A stretch of DNA of 6,255 bases from an uncultured Eubacteriales bacterium. GTDB lineage: Bacteria; Bacillota; Clostridia; Lachnospirales; Lachnospiraceae. Within the stretch, counting starts at the first letter, position 1, and every line of letters begins with the position of its first letter. The stretch covers positions 1 through 6,255 of the forward strand of contig ONWK01000159.1 in NCBI GenBank assembly GCA_900321505.1. Direction: 5' to 3'. A program made the position numbers and the translations under genes. Positions 1 to 5,826 of the stretch are shown here, piece after piece. Under the pieces are notes generated by a model that was not told the DNA's origin, searched no databases, and worked only from the letters and a program-made list of their open reading frames with translations.

Positions 1-1707
1 TGCACCGAAAGCCCCCATGATACCTGCGATATCGGGACGGATGGGCTCCCTTCCCGAAACCAGCTCGAAGGCTCTGAGAACGGCATCATTATAAAATGTA
101 CCGCCCTGTACCACGATCTGGCGGCCCAGCTGCTTCGGATCCGTCAGCTTGATAACCTTGAGCAGTGCATTTTTGATAACGGAATAAGCAAGACCGGCGG
201 AGATATCCTCAACGGATGCACCCTCCTTCTGGGCCTGCTTTACCTTTGAATTCATGAAAACCGTGCAGCGGGAGCCCAGATCGATGGGGGTCTGAGCAGT
301 AAGCGCGATCTCGGCAAAATCATGGACCTCATAATCCAGGGATCTGGCGAAGGTTTCGATGAAGGAGCCGCAGCCCGAAGAGCAGGACTCGTTCAGCATT
401 ACATTATCCACCACGCCGTTCTTGATCTTGATACATTTCATGTCCTGGCCGCCGATATCCAGGATGGTATCCACGTCGGGATCGAAGAAGGCTGCTGCAG
501 TGAAATGTGCCACCGTCTCAACCTCGCCGTAGTCCAGGTTCATGGCAGACTGAAGCAGAGCCTCGCCGTAACCGGTGGAGCAGCTTCCCGCTATCTTTGC
601 AGTGGGGGGAAGGATGGAATATATCTCCTTCATGGCTCTGATCGTGGTATTTACGGGGCTTCCGTTATTGTTTGAATAAAAATCATAGAGCAGCTCGCCG
701 CGCTCGCCTATCACCGCAAGCTTGGTGGTGGTGGAACCGGCGTCGATGCCGAGGAAGACATTTCCCTTATATGTTTTAAGATCCCCGCGGCGCACATGAT
801 AGGAATGCTGTCTTTCCCGGAATTCCTCCAGAGCCTCTTTATCCTTGAAAAGGGGTTCCAGGCGGTTTACCTCGATCTCGATCTTCAGATCGTCCGTGAG
901 CTTTCCGGCGAGGGCTGCGAGAGTAGTCGTCTTCTTTTCATCTGCGGAGAGGGCAGCGCCCATAGCCGCAAAAAGGTGTGAATTCTCAAGCAGGATGGCG
1001 TGTTCCTCATCCAGATTGAGAGTACGTATGAAGCATTCCCTGAGCTGGTCAAGGAAATGCAGGGGACCTCCCAGGAAGGCCACATGGCCGCGGATGGGCT
1101 TGCCGCAGGCAAGTCCGGAAATGGTCTGGTTGACCACGGCCTGGAAGATGGATACTGCCAGGTTCGGCTTGGTAGCGCCTTCATTTATAAGAGGCTGGAT
1201 ATCGGTCTTCGCAAATACACCGCAGCGTGCGGCGATGGGATAGACCGTATCATAGGATTTTGCGTATTCATTAAGTCCGGAGGCGTCCGTCATCAGCAGG
1301 GCGGCCATCTGGTCAACGAAGGAACCGGTACCGCCGGCGCAGACGGAATTCATCCTCTGCTCGATGCCGCTCTTTGAAAAATAAATTATCTTCGCATCCT
1401 CGCCGCCAAGCTCTATGGCCACATCGGTCTGGGGTGCATTCTTTTCAAGCGCGGAGGATACGCAGACCACTTCCTGTTCGAAGGGAACATCGATCACCTT
1501 GGCCAGGGCAAGTCCTCCGGAACCGGTTATGTCCGGCGCGATATCGCAGTCTCCGATGCTCTCTATGGCGTGCTCCAGCAGTTCCCTGAGAGTCTCCTTG
1601 ATCCTTGCAAAATGCCGCTGGTATTCCGAGAAGATAAGCTTTCCTTCTTCATCCAGAATTGCGATCTTGACAGTGGTTGATCCTATATCGATTCCTAAGC
1701 GTTTCAT
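1..1707 (-). CDS. 2-hydroxyacyl-CoA dehydratase activase-like protein, two BcrA/BadF ATPase domains (partial, C-terminus off the window)
   Basis: ATP-dependent [4Fe-4S] activase-type protein of the BcrAD/BadFG/HgdC family; characterised members couple ATP hydrolysis to electron transfer into a 2-hydroxyacyl-CoA dehydratase or benzoyl-CoA reductase. Read from 1707 leftward, 569 codons are open without a stop. Domain 1 (about residues 1-275) has the ATPase phosphate loop DIGSTTVK at 7-14, GGEDAKI at 101-107, CAGGTGSF with C123, and RCGVF with C162. Domain 2 (about 315-569) repeats the set: IDAGSTTTK at 321-329, DIGGQDMK at 417-424, NESCSSGCGSF with C442 and C446, and SRCTVF with C481. The ATG at 1705-1707 is set by AAAGGAG four bases upstream. 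Family members with two such domains usually run to about 1400 residues, with further DUF2229/dehydratase-like regions, so well over half the gene probably lies to the left. The dehydratase partner and substrate cannot be told from this window. The family call is firm; the exact role is not. Confidence 0.93.
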   Translation of the reverse strand, partial: MKRLGIDIGSTTVKIAILDEEGKLIFSEYQRHFARIKETLRELLEHAIESIGDCDIAPDITGSGGLALAKVIDVPFEQEVVCVSSALEKNAPQTDVAIELGGEDAKIIYFSKSGIEQRMNSVCAGGTGSFVDQMAALLMTDASGLNEYAKSYDTVYPIAARCGVFAKTDIQPLINEGATKPNLAVSIFQAVVNQTISGLACGKPIRGHVAFLGGPLHFLDQLRECFIRTLNLDEEHAILLENSHLFAAMGAALSADEKKTTTLAALAGKLTDDLKIEIEVNRLEPLFKDKEALEEFRERQHSYHVRRGDLKTYKGNVFLGIDAGSTTTKLAVIGERGELLYDFYSNNNGSPVNTTIRAMKEIYSILPPTAKIAGSCSTGYGEALLQSAMNLDYGEVETVAHFTAAAFFDPDVDTILDIGGQDMKCIKIKNGVVDNVMLNESCSSGCGSFIETFARSLDYEVHDFAEIALTAQTPIDLGSRCTVFMNSKVKQAQKEGASVEDISAGLAYSVIKNALLKVIKLTDPKQLGRQIVVQGGTFYNDAVLRAFELVSGREPIRPDIAGIMGAFGA

Positions 1708-1719
1708 GATACTCCTTTA

Positions 1720-1750
1720 TGCCGGAAAGACCGGCAGATTAACAGTCTTT
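1720..1750 (-). promoter_or_regulatory. Leader hairpins just upstream of the activase ribosome binding site
   Basis: In the predicted activase leader, TGCCGG and CCGGCA (plus-strand 1720-1725 and 1731-1736) can form a 6-bp GC-rich stem with a 5-nt loop, ending right beside the AAAGGAG site (1718-1712). A second inverted pair, AAAGAC (1726-1731) and GTCTTT (1745-1750), overlaps the first, so the two stems exclude each other. This could tune translation of the activase, but the stems are short and chance is possible. There is no T-run, so this is not a standard terminator. Confidence 0.3.
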
Positions 1751-1784
1751 TATATGCAGTATTCAAAACCACATACATTTCAAC

Positions 1785-1813
1785 ATTATAATCTTTTTCC
1801 TACATTATTACAA
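1785..1813 (-). promoter_or_regulatory. Sigma-A-type promoter for the leftward activase gene
   Basis: On the minus strand, TTGTAA (1813-1808) and a perfect TATAAT (1790-1785) are separated by exactly 17 bases. Transcription would start near 1778, giving a leader of about 70 nt before the ATG at 1707. The region is AT-rich and lies just upstream of the only leftward gene. The start site is predicted from consensus only. Confidence 0.72.
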
Positions 1814-1868
1814 GAGAAAAGAGAGCCGGGTGTATAAAGAATCCTTTTTCCGGGGAGTTACGGCAGAC

Positions 1869-1897
1869 TTGTTTTTCGGACGGATTTATATTATAAT
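1869..1897 (+). promoter_or_regulatory. Sigma-A-type promoter for the rightward gene set
   Basis: TTGTTT (1869-1874) and a perfect TATAAT (1892-1897) are separated by 17 bases. The predicted start is near 1904, leaving a leader of about 60 nt before the ATG at 1965. It is the only strong promoter I see ahead of the five rightward genes, and it lies back to back with the activase promoter about 100 bp away. A housekeeping-type promoter suggests vegetative expression of at least the first gene. Confidence 0.75.
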
Positions 1898-1964
1898 AGA
1901 ATAACTGTTCGCAGGGCTGAGCTGCTGATACATATTAGTTTTTCGTTCAGGAGATATCTAAACG

Positions 1965-2963
1965 ATGAAATTTCATGACAAAATGGAACGTAAGATAGGG
2001 CGTTTTGCCATTCCGCACCTTCCTATCATTATGACCGGCTGCTTCGTCGCCGGATACATTTTCTACTTTTTTATGCCGAAGGTATATCAGAATCTGGTGC
2101 TTAATCCTTATGAGGTAGTATACAATAATCAGTACTGGAGACTGATCTCATGGATATTCACCATGCCCTTTGAGCTTTCGGATACCTTCAGCTATCTGCT
2201 GGCTCCCATAGCAATATTCTTTTATTTATATGTCGGACGTTCCCTGGAGGCCACCTGGGGAAAGTTTATGTTCAACCTGTATACCTTCGGTGAGATAATC
2301 CTTACCGATATTGCGGTATGTGTTACCTGCCATATACAGGGCTATAACGCAAGCTTTCTTTCGTACATCGATGCGGCTTCCGGCACGCTTCCCACCACAC
2401 GCTACATGCTGCTTTCCATGTTCCTTGCCATGGCGGTCATCTTCTCGGAGCAGGAGGTGCGTTATGCCTTCGTGATACCCATGAAGATGAAATGGCTCGC
2501 ATTGGTGGACCTGGTCTTCATGCTTTATGAATTTATAAGATATGATTCTGTTTACAGGCGCGTGATCATCATTACATGTGTTGTCACATTCCTGATATTC
2601 TTCTTTATCAACAGAGGGAAGAACGGCAGGAGCTTCAGGCAGATACGACGCAGCCGCCAGTTCAGGAAGGCATATGAAGAGGGGCTTAAGAACCGGGAGA
2701 GAGAGGCTGAGGTTAGAGCCGGGAAAGAAAACCAGAGCTTTGAGGAACCGCCATATGGGAAAAATGCAGTACGCAGCGGCGCCAAGATCATAGCCATGCG
2801 GCCTGCCGGAAAGCATCCGATCCACCGCTGTGCCGTGTGCGGCAGGACCGAGCAGGACGATCCGGATCTTGAATTCAGATATTGCTCGAAATGTGCCGGA
2901 AATCATGAGTATTGCAGTGACCATCTGTATACACATGTACATGTGGAGAGCGATGATGAGTAG
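1965..2963 (+). CDS. Rhomboid/Derlin-like membrane protein, probably a pseudoprotease, with C-terminal Cys/His finger
   Basis: A 332-aa protein whose first 217 residues resemble a rhomboid/Derlin core. Hydrophobic segments lie near 19-37, 77-90, 101-122, 145-161, 177-190 and 199-215. Family landmarks are WRL at 58-60 in loop 1, the GRSLEATWG stretch at 91-99 between helices 2 and 3, and IPMKMKWLA at 171-179, matching the P-x-K-x-K-W loop after rhomboid helix 4. The catalytic GxSG of helix 4 is missing (roughly T144-Y147 fills that place) and the last helix has no His, so proteolysis is unlikely. Residues 217-283 are basic and charged, hence probably cytoplasmic. The tail carries C289, C292, C307, C310, C317, H320, H324 and H326, consistent with a zinc-binding finger. 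The start follows AGGAG at 1949-1953 with a rather long 11-nt spacer. It is the first gene of the rightward set. Likely job (inferred): binding or triage of membrane clients, not cleavage. Confidence 0.75.
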   Translation: MKFHDKMERKIGRFAIPHLPIIMTGCFVAGYIFYFFMPKVYQNLVLNPYEVVYNNQYWRLISWIFTMPFELSDTFSYLLAPIAIFFYLYVGRSLEATWGKFMFNLYTFGEIILTDIAVCVTCHIQGYNASFLSYIDAASGTLPTTRYMLLSMFLAMAVIFSEQEVRYAFVIPMKMKWLALVDLVFMLYEFIRYDSVYRRVIIITCVVTFLIFFFINRGKNGRSFRQIRRSRQFRKAYEEGLKNREREAEVRAGKENQSFEEPPYGKNAVRSGAKIIAMRPAGKHPIHRCAVCGRTEQDDPDLEFRYCSKCAGNHEYCSDHLYTHVHVESDDE

Positions 2964-2974
2964 CGATCAGGTAA

Positions 2975-2987
2975 AGGCCGCCGGCCT
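2975..2987 (+). repeat. Small GC-rich hairpin between the rhomboid-like gene and the 467-aa gene
   Basis: AGGCC (2975-2979) and GGCCT (2983-2987) flank a 3-nt loop, 12 nt after the stop of the membrane-protein gene. It is not followed by a T-run, so it is not a convincing terminator. It might be an mRNA stability or processing element, or chance. Confidence 0.3.
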
Positions 2988-3015
2988 CAGATTATAACAG
3001 GAGAGATTGATAACA

Positions 3016-4419
3016 ATGGACACCAGAACATTTACCAGAGAATCAAAGATCCTTCTTACGGACCTCAGGGCAGGAAGGAATACCAATGCAAATCTGCAGA
3101 AATATATATCAATGATAAGCTCTGCCTTCACAGATTACAGTACCATGAAGGTGGCTCTGAACCTGCATACCCGCAGGGAGGAAGACAAGGGATTAAGCGA
3201 TGACACGGAGCTTATGAATATCCTGAAGGTGGCTGCGGAGACCGGGATTCCGGATACTCCCGAAAAAAAGGCGGAGATCAGGAAGCTCATTGCAGAGCTT
3301 TCGGCTGTCCGCCGGCAGATAACAGATGAAATGCGTGCCATCACTGCATTTGTGGATAAGCTTACCATGCATGAATCAGTGCTTAACCGCAAGATCGCAG
3401 CAAATACAGAGGATATGGAGATCCCGGATATCGGCATGGTAGAGAGAACCGTGGAGCAGTTCATTTTCTCGGATAATGACAGAGTAGGCGTAAATCTAAG
3501 GATCCAGCAGGTCATCGCCCAGCTTCCTGTCAGAATGACAAGACAGAGATTCTATGATGTCATCGCCGAGAGTGTTGCGCTTTATAAGAGCGGAGAAAGA
3601 TCGGTGGCAGAGGATTTCGTTGATTCGATCCGCGATGTTGCAGGAATAACCGAGATAGATGACAGCTGTCTTAAGCATTATGAGACACTGTATGATATGC
3701 TGACAAAGACAATGGAAATGCTTAACAGCATTGATTATCCTACTGTTTCCGCCGATGAGGTGGAGAAGGCCGGCAGCGCCATCGAAGAGGCGGCGGAGCA
3801 GCTGAGTGCGCTTTCATCTGATCTTATGCAGAAACAGGAGATAATAAATGATCTGCTGATCTTTTTATATGCATCACCCTATGCGGCTGCGGAATATCAG
3901 GATGAGCGTTATCCTGAGGCACTTGAGCTTCTGAGAAAGGTAGTATCTGAAAATGAACTTGAGCCTGAAGAGCTTGTAGACCGGCTGACGGGTCTGGAGG
4001 GTATGCAGGAGGAAGCATACGAAAGACTCACCATCCTTGAGGCTGACCTGGGCATCCTGGCAGCATCGATGGATAAGCAGACGGGCAGTGATCTTAAGTC
4101 GGCGGATATTCTTACATCCAGCAGCCTCTTTACGGATATTGACAAGATGCTCTCCCTTGACGAAGATGGCAGGGAAATGGCGGACGAAGCGCTGATAAAG
4201 GGACTCACGGAAGCTCTTATCACTGATTTCGACAGAATGTTCTCGGGCATGGATAAGCTTAAAAGACGCGGGATCATGGCAGTGGTACTTGGACATGTTC
4301 CTGTATTCTTCAACAGCAGAAAAGAGATCACGGATTACATCGGCTATTCCCTTGAACGCTGCGGCGACGACCGTGAGCTTGGAGCAGTATGGGAGCTGCT
4401 GCAGACAGTTATCGGATAA
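3016..4419 (+). CDS. Uncharacterised mostly helical cytoplasmic protein, 467 aa
   Basis: I do not recognise this protein. It has no signal peptide and no membrane segment, is rich in Glu, Asp, Leu and Met, and looks almost wholly alpha-helical. Likely coiled-coil stretches are near residues 84-118 (charged heptad-like run before KLTMHE), 247-280 and 328-350. The C-terminal section, from about 415 (KLKRRGIMAVVLGHVPVFFN), is less acidic and may be a compact separate domain. Only two cysteines are evident (218 and 449), and no nucleotide-binding or catalytic motif is visible. The start is set at the ATG 3016: AGGAGAG at 2999-3005 is properly spaced for it, whereas an in-frame TTG at 3007 lies only one base after that site. 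It sits 52 nt after the rhomboid-like gene in the same direction, probably co-transcribed. In many Clostridia scpA-scpB lie upstream of the DUF2953 gene, but no ScpA/ScpB signature is present. A structural or scaffold role is speculation. Confidence 0.85.
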   Translation: MDTRTFTRESKILLTDLRAGRNTNANLQKYISMISSAFTDYSTMKVALNLHTRREEDKGLSDDTELMNILKVAAETGIPDTPEKKAEIRKLIAELSAVRRQITDEMRAITAFVDKLTMHESVLNRKIAANTEDMEIPDIGMVERTVEQFIFSDNDRVGVNLRIQQVIAQLPVRMTRQRFYDVIAESVALYKSGERSVAEDFVDSIRDVAGITEIDDSCLKHYETLYDMLTKTMEMLNSIDYPTVSADEVEKAGSAIEEAAEQLSALSSDLMQKQEIINDLLIFLYASPYAAAEYQDERYPEALELLRKVVSENELEPEELVDRLTGLEGMQEEAYERLTILEADLGILAASMDKQTGSDLKSADILTSSSLFTDIDKMLSLDEDGREMADEALIKGLTEALITDFDRMFSGMDKLKRRGIMAVVLGHVPVFFNSRKEITDYIGYSLERCGDDRELGAVWELLQTVIG

Positions 4420-4422
4420 CGG

Positions 4423-4475
4423 GTAACTATTCGCGGAAGGTTCGTGATCGGATTGTTGGTTACGTGAATAGTTAC
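4423..4475. repeat. Inverted repeat with 10-bp perfect arms in the intergenic gap
   Basis: GTAACTATTC (4423-4432) is exactly complementary to GAATAGTTAC (4466-4475). After one mismatch, CG/CG continues the pairing (4434-4435 with 4463-4464), leaving an inner loop of about 27 nt. It fills most of the 90-nt gap between the 467-aa gene and the 99-aa gene. The right arm is followed by A-rich sequence, not a T-run, so a standard rho-independent terminator for rightward transcription is unlikely. It may be a dispersed palindromic element, an mRNA processing or stability hairpin, or a regulator binding site. Confidence 0.65.
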
Positions 4476-4509
4476 GAAAAAACAATTTTACAGACGGTGG
4501 TCATAATAC

Positions 4510-4809
4510 ATGAAGCTTGCGGATAACATTTATACGGATATAGAGAAGGACAAAAAGTTTAAGAAAGCTTTGTCCGCAATCGCAAAAGGGGAGTATTCCG
4601 CTCCTCTTTTTGTGGTGACCTATCCGCTTTTTTCCGCAGGTATCCTGGAAATATATGAATATAATGAGCTGCGGCAGAATTTCTACCGTACGATGGATGA
4701 TAAGATCGAGATCATCGGGGTATCCGGATCAAAGGATGGCGCAAGACAGGTGTTGATGGATATCCTCGAGGATCATCTGAATGAAGAGGGGGTGCTTGAG
4801 TGGCCGTAG
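4510..4809 (+). CDS. Uncharacterised small conserved-looking protein, 99 aa
   Basis: I cannot assign a function. The protein is soluble, without signal peptide or membrane helix and without cysteines, and has an alpha/beta look: an N-terminal basic helix (residues about 8-27, rich in Lys), a strand-like segment APLFVVTYPLF at 31-41, an acidic/aromatic middle (LEIYEYNELRQNFY, 46-59), a strand KIEIIGVSGSKDGA at 65-78 and a C-terminal acidic helix. The ATG at 4510 is preceded by a weak GGTGG (4496-4500) nine bases away, weaker than the sites of neighbouring genes, which suggests lower translation or help from the upstream inverted repeat region. Its last 10 bases overlap the GTG start of the DUF2953 gene, so the two are almost surely translationally linked. 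Coding is supported by that coupling and the compact composition. Confidence 0.78.
   Translation: MKLADNIYTDIEKDKKFKKALSAIAKGEYSAPLFVVTYPLFSAGILEIYEYNELRQNFYRTMDDKIEIIGVSGSKDGARQVLMDILEDHLNEEGVLEWP
4786..4802 (+). promoter_or_regulatory. Ribosome binding site that selects the GTG start of the DUF2953 gene
   Basis: GAGGGGG (4786-4792) lies inside the end of the 99-aa gene and is seven bases from GTG 4800-4802. Later in-frame candidates, GTG 4809 and ATG 4815, would be 16 and 22 bases away, so GTG 4800 is preferred. The arrangement implies translational coupling with the upstream gene. Confidence 0.6.
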
Positions 4810-5810
4810 TGCTTATGATCTTAAAGATACTCGGCATCATCCTCCTCTGCATCCTCGGTCTGCTGATCCTGATAATAACACTGGTGCTGCTGGTGCCGGT
4901 GCGGTACCGGGCAGAGGGCGGATATTCGGAGGAAAAAACGGCGGTACATCTTAAGGTCCGCTGGATGATCGTCAGGGTGTTTGGTGATTTTACAAAAGAA
5001 GACGGTTTGACCATGAAGGCTAAGGTCGCCTGGTTTACCGTATATTCCATGAATGCGAAGAAGGGTGAGGGGACAGGTCAGGATCACCTGATCGAAACGG
5101 AAAGCCAGCCGCCTCCGGAAAATGCTCCGGCAACAGCTGAGGCAGATGTGGGAAATGCTCCTGCGACAGCCGAGGGTGATGCGGGAAATGCTGCGGAAGC
5201 CGAAACTCCTTCAGAGGAGGATACTCAGATCTTCGGGGACGGAAAACCGGAGAAGGAGACCAAAGAGGAGAAGAAGGCCAGAAAGCAGCGTGAGAAGGAA
5301 GAAAAGAAGCGGCTTAAGGAAGAAGCGGCAAATGCAGCTGCAGCTCCTTTAGAAGGAGAGGTTGTGGATGAAGAAGATTCCGGCGGTGCTGTCAGGGATA
5401 AGCTTGACCAGACCAGGGATAAGATTGGATCCACAATGGATAAGATCGCGGTTAAGAGGAACCATATAGAACAGTTCCTTGCAAAACCATTTACGAAAAA
5501 GACCATAGAGCGCGGTAAGAAGCTGCTGATCAAAATATTTAAGCATCTTAAACCGAAGAAGGGGCATGTGGACCTTACGCTGGGCCTCGGTTCGGCGGCC
5601 GATACGGGAATGATACTCGGAAAGGCGGCCATGTTCTACCCGCTGTATGGAAAATGGCTGTTCATAACGCCGGATTTCTACTACAAGAGGATAGAAGCGG
5701 AGGGAGAGGTTAAAGGCCGGATACGGCTTGGAGCCCTTGCCATGCCGGCACTCATTTTCTATCTCAGAAAAGATACCAGAAGAACTATAAAACTTGCGAA
5801 GAAAATATGA
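4800..5810 (+). CDS. DUF2953 (YtfI-like) membrane-anchored protein with large charged insert, 336 aa
   Basis: DUF2953 family, the group that includes Bacillus subtilis YtfI, whose gene also sits next to ytfJ. The biochemical function is unknown. An N-terminal hydrophobic helix (residues about 7-32) ends at PVRYR (33-37), the usual start of the DUF2953 fold, followed by a beta-rich segment to about 82. The C-terminal part has the family core: a basic helix KKTIERGKKLL, then HVDLTLGLGSAADTGMILGK, a hydrophobic YPLYGKW stretch, and FYYKRIEAEGEVKGRIRLG. Between these lies an insert of over 100 residues (about 85-220): an 11-residue Ala-rich repeat starting NAPATAE at 108 and 119 with a third partial copy at 130, a Lys/Glu-rich likely helix (about 149-178), and an acidic stretch. 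The start is GTG 4800; ATG 4815 is a weaker alternative. The GerW gene begins 16 nt after its stop. The family call is strong from the core motifs plus the neighbour. Confidence 0.88.
   Translation: MAVVLMILKILGIILLCILGLLILIITLVLLVPVRYRAEGGYSEEKTAVHLKVRWMIVRVFGDFTKEDGLTMKAKVAWFTVYSMNAKKGEGTGQDHLIETESQPPPENAPATAEADVGNAPATAEGDAGNAAEAETPSEEDTQIFGDGKPEKETKEEKKARKQREKEEKKRLKEEAANAAAAPLEGEVVDEEDSGGAVRDKLDQTRDKIGSTMDKIAVKRNHIEQFLAKPFTKKTIERGKKLLIKIFKHLKPKKGHVDLTLGLGSAADTGMILGKAAMFYPLYGKWLFITPDFYYKRIEAEGEVKGRIRLGALAMPALIFYLRKDTRRTIKLAKKI
5121..5204 (+). repeat. 33-bp tandem repeat inside the DUF2953 gene
   Basis: Two 33-bp units (5121-5153 and 5154-5186) and a partial third (5187-5204) encode an 11-residue Ala/Glu/Asp-rich repeat beginning NAPATAE. 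The period is a multiple of three, so copy changes would keep the frame. The copies differ at several bases, so this is not a very recent expansion. It lies in the flexible insert that separates the membrane anchor from the conserved C-terminal core. Confidence 0.75.
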
Positions 5811-5826
5811 TCAGGAGGATATATAA

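Noticed and set aside
322..1243. Several plus-strand open frames across 322-1589.
   Set aside because: They are antisense to the activase gene, whose minus-strand reading carries clear ATPase motifs, and they have no ribosome sites or recognisable domains.
1965..1976. 12-bp palindrome ATGAAATTTCAT at the start codon of the rhomboid-like gene.
   Set aside because: It is AT-rich and short, and as RNA it could form only a weak 4-bp stem; chance is the simplest reading.
2226..2942. A 238-codon minus-strand open frame opposite the rhomboid-like gene.
   Set aside because: The plus strand encodes conserved membrane and finger motifs; the minus frame has no recognisable domain or ribosome site and is a shadow.
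2932..2945. Perfect 14-bp palindrome CACATGTACATGTG.
   Set aside because: It lies inside the membrane-protein gene and is explained by codons for the His-Val-His-Val tail, so it need not be an operator.
3007..3015. TTG start at 3007 for the 467-aa protein.
   Set aside because: It lies one base after the AGGAGAG ribosome site, too close to be used; ATG 3016 has suitable spacing.
4423..4490. Possible rho-independent terminator after the 467-aa gene.
   Set aside because: The stem has a long loop and AT-rich arms and is followed by an A-run with at most four Ts later, so it lacks the required T-tract.
4502..4507. CATAAT as a -10 box for the 99-aa gene.
   Set aside because: It lies directly against the start codon, leaving no room for a leader, and has no -35 box at a suitable distance.
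3016..4809. ScpA/ScpB, which often precede DUF2953 genes in Clostridia.
   Set aside because: The two proteins here lack the ScpA N-terminal and ScpB winged-helix signatures and do not match in length.
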